The notes: generated by a model from the letters alone, not told the origin. A stretch of 64,000 bases of DNA from UBA935 sp031556725 (GCA_031556725.1 JAVBSL010000014.1:224914-288913); one strand, 5' to 3'; counted from the first letter of the stretch, positions 17,568-27,141 are shown. Numbers and translations: made by a program.

Positions 17568-17582
17568 GTACGGCTGTTTTGT
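17549..17582 (+). terminator. Terminator-like hairpin at the end of the YesN-type gene
   Basis: AACAGCCG (17549-17556) pairs with CGGCTGTT (17571-17578); inner TACT/AGTA pairs extend the stem. A short TTTT tract follows. The stem overlaps the last codons and stop. The short U-run means termination may be partial, allowing some read-through into the binding-protein operon. Confidence 0.6.
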
Positions 17583-17627
17583 ACAGAATGTACAGATTTT
17601 TTATGATTTTAAATATAGTTTGTCGGG

Positions 17628-17656
17628 TTGCCGGTATTGTGCGGTAATGATAGTAT
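17628..17656 (+). promoter_or_regulatory. Possible promoter of the second importer operon
   Basis: TTGCCG (17628-17633) and TAGTAT (17651-17656) have a 17-base spacer, about 45 bases before the binding-protein ATG. Each box matches consensus at only four of six positions, which suits an activator-dependent promoter such as one driven by a YesN-type regulator. Confidence 0.4.
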
Positions 17657-17706
17657 GATATCAGTAAATAAAAAATCTGTCAGGTAAAATAAAGGGAGGA
17701 AAAATA

Positions 17707-19401
17707 ATGATGAAAAAATTATTTGCAGCTGTTCTGACAGTGATAATGTTGGCATCACTGCTGACCGGATGTTCCAAAGGCGGAGCAGACAATACACCCG
17801 CCAAAAAAACGGGAAGCAGCAGTGCAGACAACGGTGCCGCAGCCGGCGAAATTAAGGAGTTTACCGCATTCCATGCAGTACCCGGTAAGGAACTGGAACC
17901 AAACAATGTGATACAGGACATTATTGCTGAAAAAATCGGAGCAAAATGTAAAGATACCTGGTTGACAGGACAGACCGCTGAAGAAGCCATCGGTGTCTTG
18001 ATCGCCGGTGCTGAGTATCCTGATTTTATCACAGCGGCAACCGGTCATTCCCAGATGATGGATGCCGGTGCTTACATCGCACTTGACGAATACTGGGATG
18101 ATTATCCCAATGTAAAGAATTATTTATCTGAGGAAGAATGGAATAAAGTCAGAGCCGAGGACGGCCACGTATATATTATGCCCCAGTTTGGTATTATCAA
18201 TGGGCATGATACCGAAACCATCCACTGGGATGAAGCTTTCTGGATTCAGGTAAGAGTTTTGAAATGGGCAGGCTATCCGGTAATCAAGACTTTGGATGAA
18301 TACTTTCAGCTGATTGAAGACTATATTGCTGCTAATCCCACCATGGAAGATGGAACTGCCAATATCGGTTATACCATTCTCTGTGAAGACTGGAGATATT
18401 TCTGTCTGGAAAATGCACCTTTCTTCTTAGATGGTTATCCCAATGACGGTTGTGTAATCGTAGATCCCAAGACCTGTGAAGTAATTGACTACAATACCAC
18501 CGATACCGCTAAGAGATACTTTAAGAAGTTAAATGAAGAGTTTAAAAAAGGCATCGTAGATCCGGAATCCTTTACCCAGTCTTACGATCAATATATCGCA
18601 AAAATATCTACCGGACGTGTACTTGGTATGGTGGACCAGTACTGGAATTATCTTGAAGCAGCTAACTCACTTAAAACTCAGGAAAAGTATGAATGTATTT
18701 ATGTGCCTCTTGGTATTACCATTGATAAAGGTATTACCGACAGATATCATAGCAATGCGGCACTGGACGTATCCAACGGTTTGGCAATCACGGTAAGCTG
18801 TGATGATATTCCCGGAGCGATGAAGTTCTTAAATGATCTTTTAACAGAAGAAATGCAGACCCTGCGTTTCTGGGGACTGGAAGGTGTTGATTATCTGGCA
18901 GGTGATGACGGTGTATTCTATCGTGATGAGACTATGCGCAAGAATGCAGTTGATGCATCTTACGAAGTGGCAAACAGATGTACCTATGCCTACTTCCCTC
19001 ATTTTGAAGGTATGAGTCTGGATGGTATCAATGCATGGTCGGCGGATTATCAGGCAGAGGAATTCTTTGAAGGCCTTGAACCGGAGGTGAAAGAATGCTT
19101 TGAAGCATATGGTGTGGGAACTTATGTGGAAATGCTGAGTCCTTCCCAGGAAAATGAACCCTGGTATCCGATGTGGTCATACTCCAATAACATGACTGCC
19201 GAAACACCCGGCGGTACAGCATGGATCAACATGGGTGAAGTGAAACATGAATACCTGCCTAAAGTATGTATGGCAAGTGATTTTGATATGGCATGGAAAG
19301 ATTATCTGGATGTATACTACGCTCGTTGTGATGTAGATGCGTTCCTTTCAGAGATTTCCGTTGAAGTACAAAGAAGAATCGCTGTTGCGGAAGGCAAATA
19401 A
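17707..19401 (+). CDS. Extracellular solute-binding lipoprotein for (xylo-)oligosaccharides
   Basis: A 564-residue binding protein with a lipoprotein signal peptide (lipobox LTGC, Cys22) and a short Ser/Gly/Ala tether. The mature part is rich in Trp and Tyr (YWDDYPN, EDWRYFCLEN, MVDQYWNYLE), as in oligosaccharide-binding LplA-type proteins. GGGAGG is seven to eight bases before ATG 17707; a second ATG follows directly. It heads an operon with two permeases and the GH8 oligoxylanase, which makes xylo-oligosaccharides the best guess for its ligand. Confidence 0.92.
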   Translation: MMKKLFAAVLTVIMLASLLTGCSKGGADNTPAKKTGSSSADNGAAAGEIKEFTAFHAVPGKELEPNNVIQDIIAEKIGAKCKDTWLTGQTAEEAIGVLIAGAEYPDFITAATGHSQMMDAGAYIALDEYWDDYPNVKNYLSEEEWNKVRAEDGHVYIMPQFGIINGHDTETIHWDEAFWIQVRVLKWAGYPVIKTLDEYFQLIEDYIAANPTMEDGTANIGYTILCEDWRYFCLENAPFFLDGYPNDGCVIVDPKTCEVIDYNTTDTAKRYFKKLNEEFKKGIVDPESFTQSYDQYIAKISTGRVLGMVDQYWNYLEAANSLKTQEKYECIYVPLGITIDKGITDRYHSNAALDVSNGLAITVSCDDIPGAMKFLNDLLTEEMQTLRFWGLEGVDYLAGDDGVFYRDETMRKNAVDASYEVANRCTYAYFPHFEGMSLDGINAWSADYQAEEFFEGLEPEVKECFEAYGVGTYVEMLSPSQENEPWYPMWSYSNNMTAETPGGTAWINMGEVKHEYLPKVCMASDFDMAWKDYLDVYYARCDVDAFLSEISVEVQRRIAVAEGK

Positions 19402-19423
19402 GTAAATAGACGGAGAATGATCT

Positions 19424-20365
19424 ATGGCAGAAGGAAAAGTAAAAGATGTAAACAGAAAGATAACATGGAAGGAAATGAAGAAACAAAAGGAATTGATCCT
19501 TATTGCGATTCCGTTCGTTATCTATGGAATTATATTTTATTACATTCCGCTGGGCGGCTGGCTGATGGCTTTTCAAAATTACAAACCCCAAAATGGGCTG
19601 CTTCATTCTCAATTTGTCGGATTGGCCAAATTTAGGCAGTTGTTCTCTGATGACATCTTTTTAAAAGTAATCAGGAATACATTGGCCATGGGGGTCATCA
19701 ATCTGGCCCTGGGATTTATTTTTTCCATCGGTTTTGCAATTTTACTGAATGAAGTGTTTAGTAAAAAAGGAAAGAAGCTCGTTCAGACAGTGTCCTATTT
19801 GCCGCATTTCCTTTCATGGATTATCGTAACCGGAATTGTCCATGATGTACTGGCTTTGGAAAATGGTGTTATCAATCAGGTTTTAGTAGCGCTACATATT
19901 TTAGATACCCCCATTAACTGGTTTGCTTATCCCAAGTATTTCTGGTGGATCGTTGGCTTCTCTAATGTATGGAAGGAGACCGGGTGGGGCAGTATTGTTT
20001 ACCTGGCGGCCATTACAGCGATCAATCAGGATCTATATGAAGCGGCAGCAATTGACGGTGCAGGGCGTTTTCGGAAGATTTTGCATATTATCCTGCCGGG
20101 CATTAAACCGACTATTTTTATCCTGATGCTGATCAATATCGGAAATGTCTTAAATGCCGGTTTCGAAGTACAGTATTTGTTAGGAAACGGTTTGGTGCAG
20201 AGTGTTTCTCAGACCATTGATATCTATGTTTTGAAATGGGGAATCAGTCAGGGCGATTATGCACTGGGTACGGCAGCCGGTATTTTCAAGAGTGCCGTCA
20301 GTATCATATTGATATGGATTGCCAATTCGGCCGCAAAATGGTTCGGTGAAGAAAGAATGTTCTAA
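19424..20365 (+). CDS. Sugar ABC transporter permease (LplB/CUT1 type)
   Basis: A 313-residue six-segment permease with the EAA loop EAAAIDGAGRFRKILHIILP near residue 205. The N-terminal tail (about 25 residues, basic) is cytoplasmic. GGAG lies eight bases before the ATG, and the gene starts 22 bases after the binding-protein stop. It is paralogous to the permease at 634-1602, so the window has two complete but distinct importers of the same class, again without an ATPase. Confidence 0.92.
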   Translation: MAEGKVKDVNRKITWKEMKKQKELILIAIPFVIYGIIFYYIPLGGWLMAFQNYKPQNGLLHSQFVGLAKFRQLFSDDIFLKVIRNTLAMGVINLALGFIFSIGFAILLNEVFSKKGKKLVQTVSYLPHFLSWIIVTGIVHDVLALENGVINQVLVALHILDTPINWFAYPKYFWWIVGFSNVWKETGWGSIVYLAAITAINQDLYEAAAIDGAGRFRKILHIILPGIKPTIFILMLINIGNVLNAGFEVQYLLGNGLVQSVSQTIDIYVLKWGISQGDYALGTAAGIFKSAVSIILIWIANSAAKWFGEERMF

Positions 20366-20381
20366 GAAGGAGATGACAGTA

Positions 20382-21269
20382 ATGAATAAAAGAAAAACTT
20401 CTTTGGCAGACAAAATATTTGTAGTATGTAATACCCTGATACTTGCCTTATTCGTTGTAGTCACTCTGTATCCTATTGTAAATACTCTTGCCATTTCATT
20501 TAATGATGGAATCGATGCATTACGAGGCGGCATTTATGTATGGCCCAGGAAATTTACTCTGCAAAACTATACGATGGTATTATCTAAGCAGAATCTGATT
20601 ACGGCGACGAAGATATCTGTGTTCCGAACGGTTTTGGCAACAGCATTGCAGTTGGCCGTAACAGCATTACTGGCCTATGCCCTTAGCCGGAAAGAATTTT
20701 TGTTTAAAAAGTCATTGTCAGCTTTTTATGTAGTTACCATGTATGTAAACGGCGGTTTGATTCCGGTATTTCTGGTATATAAGGGACTGGGACTGACCAA
20801 CAGCTTTTGGGTATATATCCTGCCGGGAGCAGTCAGTGCCTTTAATATGCTGGTAATCAGAACGTATATGAACGGCTTGCCGGATAGTTTGGAAGAATCA
20901 GCGAAAATGGATGGTGCCGGACATTTGACCATCTTTTTCAGAATCATTGTTCCGCTTTGTAAGCCGGTTTTTGCTACCATAGCACTTTTTATTGCCGTAT
21001 GGCAGTGGAACTCATGGTTTGATGCCATGCTTTATAACCGCATGAGTGATCAGTATACCACCCTGCAATACGAGCTGATGAAGCTGCTGTCGGCAGTAAC
21101 CAATAACAATGCCAATGCGGAAACTATGAAAAACACCGGCAATCAGGTGACGCCTGCATCCATTCGGGCGGCAGCGACAATTATTACAGCCTTCCCCATT
21201 GTTTGTCTGTATCCGTTCCTGCAAAGATACTTTGTAACCGGACTGACCATCGGCGGAGTAAAAGAATAA
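20382..21269 (+). CDS. Sugar ABC transporter permease (LplC/YtcP, CUT1 type)
   Basis: A 295-residue partner permease with EAA loop EESAKMDGAGHLTIFFRIIVP and the subgroup ending TGLTIGGVKE. I chose ATG 20382 because AAGGAG (20367-20372) is nine bases upstream; longer in-frame starts at 20319 and 20373 would overlap the previous gene or the ribosome-binding site itself. It lies 16 bases after the first permease and 21 bases before the GH8 gene. Confidence 0.92.
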   Translation: MNKRKTSLADKIFVVCNTLILALFVVVTLYPIVNTLAISFNDGIDALRGGIYVWPRKFTLQNYTMVLSKQNLITATKISVFRTVLATALQLAVTALLAYALSRKEFLFKKSLSAFYVVTMYVNGGLIPVFLVYKGLGLTNSFWVYILPGAVSAFNMLVIRTYMNGLPDSLEESAKMDGAGHLTIFFRIIVPLCKPVFATIALFIAVWQWNSWFDAMLYNRMSDQYTTLQYELMKLLSAVTNNNANAETMKNTGNQVTPASIRAAATIITAFPIVCLYPFLQRYFVTGLTIGGVKE

Positions 21270-21290
21270 AGAAAGAAGGATAGGAACACT

Positions 21291-22445
21291 ATGGAGAATA
21301 AAATGAATGGGGCATATAATACAGGGAATTATCCCAATTTATTTGCCGAATACGGCTTTTCGAAACAGGAAATCGATAAAAAAGTAGAGGACGCTTTTCA
21401 GACTTTTTTTTACGGCAGTGAAGAGGAAAGGATCTATCATCCGGTTGCACCGGATATGGGATATCTGGAAGATACAGGGAACCATGATGTGAGAACAGAG
21501 GGCATGTCTTACGGCATGATGATCTGTGTTCAGATGGATAAAAAGGAAGAATTTGACCGAATCTGGAAATGGACCAAAACATATATGTGGATGTCAGAGG
21601 GTGAAAATAAGGGGTACTTTGCTTGGTCCTGTCAGTTGGACGGAACGAAAAATGCATATGGTCCGGCACCTGACGGCGAAGAATTTTTTGCCATGGCCTT
21701 ATTTTTTGCCGCCAGACGATGGGAAAACGGTGAGGGAGTATTTGATTACGATAAAGAAGCCAGGGACATATTAAGGGAATGTGTCCATAAGGGAGAAAAA
21801 GACGGAATCGGCAAGCCCATGTGGGAGCCATCCAATAAATTAATCAAGTTTATTACAGAGTGTGATTTTTCCGATCCATCCTATCATCTGCCCCACTTTT
21901 ATGAGCTCTTTGCCTTGTGGGCGGACGAAGAAGACCGAACCTTCTGGAAGGAAGCGGCCACTGCCAGCCGGGAATATTTAAAGAAAGCCTGTCATCCGAC
22001 AACCGGTTTGTGCGCGGAATATGCAGACTATGACGGTAAGCCCTGGTCCGGGCGGTGGGGCGGATACCGACACGACTGGTATTACAGCGATGCTTATCGT
22101 ACTATAGCAAATATTGCACTGGATCATGTCTGGTTTGATGCAGACCCGGAAGAGGTGAAGATTGCCGACCGGCTGCAGAAATTTTTCAGTGAGACTGTAC
22201 GGAATGACCAGGGGGGAGTATATGAAATAGATGGTACCGTTCTTAAGGAAAAGGCGCTGCATCCGGTGGCCATCATTGCTACTAACGCCCAGGCTTCTCT
22301 TGCCTCAAAAGGTGGATACCGGGAGGAATGGGTCAGACGTTTCTGGGAAACACCCCTTAGAACCGGTGATCGAAGATATTATGACAATTGTCTGTATTTA
22401 TTTGCCCTGCTGGCATTAAGCGGGCGATACCGTATTTGGGAATAA
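21291..22445 (+). CDS. Reducing-end xylose-releasing exo-oligoxylanase, glycoside hydrolase family 8 (Rex type)
   Basis: A 384-residue GH8 enzyme, close to the roughly 388 of the Bacillus halodurans Rex enzyme, with no signal peptide. The signature DVRTEGMSYGMM carries the likely general acid at Glu70. Asp128 (APDGEEFF) and Asp262 (YRHDWYYSD) fall at or next to the positions I recall for the active-site and base residues in Rex. Established Rex activity is inverting hydrolysis that removes xylose from the reducing end of xylo-oligosaccharides in the cytoplasm. It is last in the operon with the importer at 17707-21269, so imported xylo-oligosaccharides are the natural substrate. AGAAGGATAGG precedes the ATG; a strong terminator follows. 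Confidence 0.9.
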   Translation: MENKMNGAYNTGNYPNLFAEYGFSKQEIDKKVEDAFQTFFYGSEEERIYHPVAPDMGYLEDTGNHDVRTEGMSYGMMICVQMDKKEEFDRIWKWTKTYMWMSEGENKGYFAWSCQLDGTKNAYGPAPDGEEFFAMALFFAARRWENGEGVFDYDKEARDILRECVHKGEKDGIGKPMWEPSNKLIKFITECDFSDPSYHLPHFYELFALWADEEDRTFWKEAATASREYLKKACHPTTGLCAEYADYDGKPWSGRWGGYRHDWYYSDAYRTIANIALDHVWFDADPEEVKIADRLQKFFSETVRNDQGGVYEIDGTVLKEKALHPVAIIATNAQASLASKGGYREEWVRRFWETPLRTGDRRYYDNCLYLFALLALSGRYRIWE

Positions 22446-22446
22446 G

Positions 22447-22486
22447 GTAAAAACAGCCGAATGGGAGACCGCTTGGCTGTTTTTAC
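22447..22486 (+). terminator. Rho-independent terminator of the xylo-oligosaccharide operon
   Basis: GTAAAAACAGCC (22447-22458) and GGCTGTTTTTAC (22475-22486) form a perfect 12-bp stem whose 3' arm contains the U-run. The A-rich 5' arm makes it potentially bidirectional. It starts two bases after the GH8 stop. Confidence 0.88.
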
Positions 22487-22528
22487 TTATTAAATATTTC
22501 TAAAAAAAATTAAAAAAATGGTATCGAA

Positions 22529-22557
22529 TTGAGTTTCCTCTATCACCATGATATAAT
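22529..22557 (+). promoter_or_regulatory. Sigma-A promoter of the ABC/FtsX operon
   Basis: TTGAGT (22529-22534) and consensus TATAAT (22552-22557) have a 17-base spacer, about 31 bases before the GTG start at 22589. The -35 box coincides with an in-frame TTG that could be mistaken for an upstream start codon. Confidence 0.8.
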
Positions 22558-22588
22558 CAAAAACACAAAAGAAAGTGGAGGAATGCAG

Positions 22589-23290
22589 GTGTCGTATATA
22601 GAGTTTAAGGATATCGTAAAAGAATATAATACCGGTGCAGCAAGCATCCGTGCCCTGGACGGTGCCAGCTTTGAAGTTGAAAAAGGAGAACTGGCAGTAA
22701 TCCTGGGTTCTTCCGGAGCAGGCAAGACCACGGCCTTAAATATCCTTGGCGGCATGGACACGGCAACCGGCGGAACCGTTATGGTGGATGGCAATACCGT
22801 CAGCGGGTATAACAGTAAGCAATTGGTAGGATACAGACGCCTGGATATCGGTTTTGTCTTTCAGTTTTATAATCTGGTGCCTAACTTAACAGCCCTGGAA
22901 AATGTCGAGTTAGCGGCACAGATTTGTCCTAATTCTTTAAATGCAAAAGAAACACTGGATAAAGTCGGACTTTCCCAGCGGCTGAATAATTTTCCGGCCC
23001 AGCTATCCGGCGGTGAACAGCAGCGGGTATCCATTGCCAGAGCAATAGCCAAGAACCCCAAGCTGCTGCTTTGTGACGAACCTACCGGAGCATTAGACTA
23101 CAATACCGGAAAGCAGATATTACAGCTTTTACAGGATACCTGCCGGAAGGATAAAATTACCGTGTTGATCATCACTCATAATTCCGCAATTGCCCCCATG
23201 GCCGACCGGGTAGTTAAGTTTAAGAGCGGAAAAGTTACCAGTGTGATCTGCAATGAACATCCAACCCCAATTTCAGAAATAGAATGGTAA
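22589..23290 (+). CDS. ABC transporter ATP-binding protein (MacB/LolD type)
   Basis: A 233-residue nucleotide-binding subunit. Walker A is GSSGAGKTT, the Q-loop is in FVFQFYNLVP, the signature is LSGGEQQRVSIARA, Walker B is LLLCDEPTGALD and the switch His is in IITHN. I chose the GTG at 22589 because TGGAGG (22576-22581) is seven bases upstream; ATG 22583 is one base from the site and TTG 22529 is the promoter -35. It is followed after nine bases by a giant FtsX-like permease, the usual partner for this class, which moves lipids, peptides or drugs or does mechanical work on the envelope rather than importing sugars. Confidence 0.92.
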   Translation: MSYIEFKDIVKEYNTGAASIRALDGASFEVEKGELAVILGSSGAGKTTALNILGGMDTATGGTVMVDGNTVSGYNSKQLVGYRRLDIGFVFQFYNLVPNLTALENVELAAQICPNSLNAKETLDKVGLSQRLNNFPAQLSGGEQQRVSIARAIAKNPKLLLCDEPTGALDYNTGKQILQLLQDTCRKDKITVLIITHNSAIAPMADRVVKFKSGKVTSVICNEHPTPISEIEW

Positions 23291-23299
23291 GGTGAGAAT

Positions 23300-26200
23300 T
23301 TGGGAAGAGCATATAACAAAGATATACGGCGTTCTATATGGCGGGGCCGGAAAAGATTTCTTTCGATATTAGCCATTACGGCTTTAGGTGTTACCGTATT
23401 GGCAGGAATCCATGCGGCTTGTCAGGATATGTACTATTCAGCGGACCGGTTCTATGATGAACAGGGTCTTTTTGATGTCCGCGTTTTATCAACCCTGGGG
23501 CTTACCGATGAAGATGTGGAGGCTTTAAATGAAATATCCGGAATTGAAAAGGCGGAAGGGACTTATAGCGAAACAGTAGATACCGTTATCCACGATTTAA
23601 AGTATACTGCCCAGATGATTATGCTAAGTCCGGAAGGAATGAATGCTCCGTATCTATTGGAAGGGAATTTACCTGTGGCAGCGGGAGAAATTGCCGTCAC
23701 ACAGAAATATCTGGAGGCAGCCGGAAAGAGCATCGGTGACACCTTGACTATTCAGGAGAAGCTGGAAGACGAGGAAAAAGCGGAAGAAACAGAAGAAATA
23801 GAAGAAGCCCCGGAAATACTTCCGCAGGAAGAGCAAGTAGAGGCGGATGAAGATGAAGAAACGATTGAGTGGGATACCCAGGTAGATATTGAAGAAGAAA
23901 CAGAGACTCCCAACTTTAATAACACCGAATATACCATTACCGCAATGGTCCTTGACCCCATGGATATCAGTAATAATGACGCCGCCTTTCGATCGGCCGC
24001 CACTGTTACGGATTTTACCTTTTTTGTCCTGCCGGCAGATGTTGACAGTGATATCTATACCTGCATTTATCTGACTTTAAGCGGAACGAAGGAACTGGAC
24101 TGTTACTCGGACGAATATAAGGCCGGAGTCAAAGAAGTTATTGATGTTATTGAGACCAAGATCAAGGAACAAAGAGAAGCGGCCAGATATAATGCTATTC
24201 GGGGAGAAGCCGAAGAAAAAATAGCGGATGCCGAATCCACGATGAATGAAAAGTTTGATGAGGCAGATGAAAAATTCAAGGATGCCTGGGATGAAATAGA
24301 AGAAGGGCGGCAGGAGCTGGTTGATGGAGAGCGTACATTGACCAAAGAAGAGCAGGATGCGCTTGCTAAGATCGCCGATGCCCGGGCCGAAATAGCCGAT
24401 GGAAGAGCCGAACTGGAAACAGCCCAGAAGGAGCTGGAGGATGGCGAAAATACTCTGCTATGGACTAAGATGGAACTGGACTACAATACCCAGGTGCTGG
24501 AAGATGGCAAGGAAAAACTTCGGGAGGAAAAAGATAAAGCCTTTAAGAAGTTCGAAGAAGTAGAGGCCCGGATGGCTGACCGGCAGCATCAGCTGGATAA
24601 CCAGAAGAGCAGGCTGGATACCGGTCTGGAACAGTTGAAAATGGGCTATACCGCCGCCGGGAAAGCTTTGCCGGAGAATGAGTGGAATGCAGTTGCCGCA
24701 GCAGTGGCACAAAATACCCTGCAGCAATTAAATGATAATCCCGATGCCGAACCGGATTCTGCTGCTGCGGCCGGTGCCGCGGCAGCGGAAATCGGCAGCC
24801 TGGGGATGGCGATTGCCGGTACCTTCCAGGACCTTATTGCCAATGGGTTTATGACCCAGGAAGAGCTGGAAGGTTATATTTCAAACAGTACAGAACTGGC
24901 CGTCGGGAACGGTATGCTAAGTGGCAGCCAGAGTGCTTTAGACGCCGGTATGTATACTTATCAGACCGAAAAAGAAGCCGGCTTGCTGAAACTGAAAGAA
25001 GCGGAGGATGAACTCCATAACGCTGAGCTTCAGCTGGAAGAAGGCTGGACCCAGTGGAATGATGCCTGGTCTGAAATGGAAAAGGGTAAACAGGAATTAG
25101 CAGACGGCTGGGCTGAACTTTTAGAAGGCGAAGAAGAATTAAATACAGAAGAGGCCAAAGCCAAAAAGGAAATTGCCGATGCCTGGGCGGAAATAGAAGA
25201 CGGTAAAAAGGAACTGGCAGAGGGCGAAGCCGAACTGGTGGATAATGAAGAAGAGTATCAGGATAAAAAGAAAGATGCCGAGGAAAAGATTGCGGATGCC
25301 TATGCCAAGTTGGATGATATTGATATGGCTCAGTGGTATGTTCAGGACCGCAGCAGCTTAAGCAGCTATTCCAGCTTAAAAAGCGATATGTCTTCCATTG
25401 AATCCATTGGCGGAGCCTTCCCGATTGTATTTTTAGTAGTAGCTATATTAATCAGTCTGACTACCATGACCCGTATGGTGGAAGAGGAAAGAGGACTGAT
25501 CGGAACTTATAAGGCCATGGGGTTAAGTAATGGGGCAGTGTATCGCAAGTACTTATGGTATTGTTTGCTGGCCTGTATACTCGGAGGAGTGCTTGGAGAT
25601 GTTTGTGGATTTATTGCTTTGCCTAAATTCCTCCTGGCAGTTTTAAGTGAATTGTACATCCTTCCGGTGGTTGAACTGCGTTTTGACCTGGCCTATGGCA
25701 TCGGCGGGGTATTGTTGTTTATGGTAGGAATTGTCGGAGCCACTGTTATGGTCTGCAGTCAGGAACTGATCCAGATGCCGGCAGCTTTGATGCGGCCGAA
25801 GGCTCCCAGAAGCGGTTCAAGAGTATTTTTAGAGCGGATCACTTTTATCTGGAGTCATTTGAAATTCCTTAATAAAGTAACCGTAAGAAATCTGTTCCGT
25901 TATAAGAAGCGGTTCTTTATGACAGTTTTCGGTATTATGGGATGTACGGCGCTGGTATTGGCAGGCTTCTCCATCAAAGATACCGTAACCACCATGATGC
26001 CCAAACAATATGATGATATCTACCAATATGATATGATGGCTGTGGTGGATGCAGAGGACAACCAGGAGCTGATTAAGCTTGCTGACAGCGAAGCGGTCAT
26101 TACGGATTATGTGAATCTGGAAGTAAGCAATGTGAAAGTACTTAACAGTGCCGGAGAGTCAGAAACAGTGCAGTTGATGGTGGTGCCGGACGGAACCTTG

Positions 26201-26989
26201 TTTGATGGATATATCCGAATCAGAGATCTTGACAGCAATCCGGTGGCCCTGGAAGCAACAGGTATCCTGATTACCAAAAATGCCGCTGATATCTTAGACC
26301 TTACGCCGGGCAGCAAAGTCAGTGTCCAGAAACTGAATCTGGATGAAGGGGAGGTTTCGGTGACGGCAGTGGTTCAAAACTATCTGGGTAATAATATTTA
26401 TATGGAAAAGTCCCAGTACGAGCAGATATTGGGAGACTACAGTCCCAATGGCATCCTGGCACATTTATCACCGGAATGTACCGATCATATTACGTATGCG
26501 GAAAAAGTATTGGAGGACAATGATATCATCCTGTCTTCCATGAGCATGGAAGGCATTAAAAAAGATTTTACAAAGCATTTTGCTTTGATTAACTCGGTAG
26601 TATATATGATTACTATTTTAGCAGCCGGTCTGGCGTTTGTGGTTTTATTTACCCTGTCCAATACCAATATCTCGGAACGGGCCAGGGAGCTGGCTACCAT
26701 CAAAGTGCTTGGCTTTTATGATCGGGAAGTGCACTCCTACGTAAATAAAGAAACCCTGATATTGACCGCCATCGGCATTCTTGTGGGATTACCGGTGGGA
26801 TGGTTCTTAAGCGGTCTGCTTACCACAGCTCTGGTCATGCCTTCGATGTATTTTGAAACATATGTTGCCCCCATCAGTTATGGCTATGCAATCATTATAT
26901 CCTTCAGCTTTGCGCTGATTGTAAACTTGATTACTAATCGCACATTAAACAAGATCAACATGGTGGAAGCATTAAAGAGTGTAGAATAG
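23300..26989 (+). CDS. Giant FtsX-like ABC permease with long extracellular coiled coil
   Basis: A 1229-residue MacB/FtsX-family permease starting at TTG 23300, with AAGGTGAG about six bases upstream. A first membrane segment lies near residues 17-38. Three clustered segments near 700-830 carry the first FtsX domain, and a matching set sits at the C-terminus (about 1090-1225). Two extracellular regions are unusual. One is a Glu/Asp-rich stretch at about 152-207 inside the first soluble domain. The other is a long helical region at about 300-690 with recurring DGxxEL/EGxxEL units that should form a coiled coil. The ATPase partner is directly upstream and no third subunit is present. Substrate unknown; related Lachnospiraceae proteins are annotated only as FtsX-like permeases. 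Confidence 0.88.
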   Translation: MGRAYNKDIRRSIWRGRKRFLSILAITALGVTVLAGIHAACQDMYYSADRFYDEQGLFDVRVLSTLGLTDEDVEALNEISGIEKAEGTYSETVDTVIHDLKYTAQMIMLSPEGMNAPYLLEGNLPVAAGEIAVTQKYLEAAGKSIGDTLTIQEKLEDEEKAEETEEIEEAPEILPQEEQVEADEDEETIEWDTQVDIEEETETPNFNNTEYTITAMVLDPMDISNNDAAFRSAATVTDFTFFVLPADVDSDIYTCIYLTLSGTKELDCYSDEYKAGVKEVIDVIETKIKEQREAARYNAIRGEAEEKIADAESTMNEKFDEADEKFKDAWDEIEEGRQELVDGERTLTKEEQDALAKIADARAEIADGRAELETAQKELEDGENTLLWTKMELDYNTQVLEDGKEKLREEKDKAFKKFEEVEARMADRQHQLDNQKSRLDTGLEQLKMGYTAAGKALPENEWNAVAAAVAQNTLQQLNDNPDAEPDSAAAAGAAAAEIGSLGMAIAGTFQDLIANGFMTQEELEGYISNSTELAVGNGMLSGSQSALDAGMYTYQTEKEAGLLKLKEAEDELHNAELQLEEGWTQWNDAWSEMEKGKQELADGWAELLEGEEELNTEEAKAKKEIADAWAEIEDGKKELAEGEAELVDNEEEYQDKKKDAEEKIADAYAKLDDIDMAQWYVQDRSSLSSYSSLKSDMSSIESIGGAFPIVFLVVAILISLTTMTRMVEEERGLIGTYKAMGLSNGAVYRKYLWYCLLACILGGVLGDVCGFIALPKFLLAVLSELYILPVVELRFDLAYGIGGVLLFMVGIVGATVMVCSQELIQMPAALMRPKAPRSGSRVFLERITFIWSHLKFLNKVTVRNLFRYKKRFFMTVFGIMGCTALVLAGFSIKDTVTTMMPKQYDDIYQYDMMAVVDAEDNQELIKLADSEAVITDYVNLEVSNVKVLNSAGESETVQLMVVPDGTLFDGYIRIRDLDSNPVALEATGILITKNAADILDLTPGSKVSVQKLNLDEGEVSVTAVVQNYLGNNIYMEKSQYEQILGDYSPNGILAHLSPECTDHITYAEKVLEDNDIILSSMSMEGIKKDFTKHFALINSVVYMITILAAGLAFVVLFTLSNTNISERARELATIKVLGFYDREVHSYVNKETLILTAIGILVGLPVGWFLSGLLTTALVMPSMYFETYVAPISYGYAIIISFSFALIVNLITNRTLNKINMVEALKSVE

Positions 26990-27009
26990 GAAAAGACCAC
27001 CACATAATG

Positions 27010-27057
27010 ACGTATGCAAAGGTAAAGCAATGATTGCCGGCCCTTGCATACGTTTTT
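27010..27057 (+). terminator. Rho-independent terminator of the ABC/FtsX operon
   Basis: ACGTATGCAA (27010-27019) pairs perfectly with TTGCATACGT (27044-27053), followed by TTTTT. It lies 20 bases after the permease stop. Confidence 0.82.
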
Positions 27058-27061
27058 CTGC

Positions 27062-27090
27062 TTACAAAATTTCGAAAAGTTTGTTATACT
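27062..27090 (+). promoter_or_regulatory. Sigma-A promoter of the carD-sigma operon
   Basis: TTACAA (27062-27067) and TATACT (27085-27090), 17-base spacer, immediately after the upstream terminator and 51 bases before the CarD-type ATG. Confidence 0.75.
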
Positions 27091-27141
27091 AGAAATAGGT
27101 ATCAGTTATTTGGCAGGCATTTTAGTGAATGAGGTGAAGCG

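Noticed and set aside
22529..22588. TTG at 22529 as an upstream start of the ABC ATPase
   Set aside because: It coincides with a -35 box that has a perfect 17-base spacing to TATAAT; GTG 22589 has a well-placed ribosome-binding site and a normal N-terminus.
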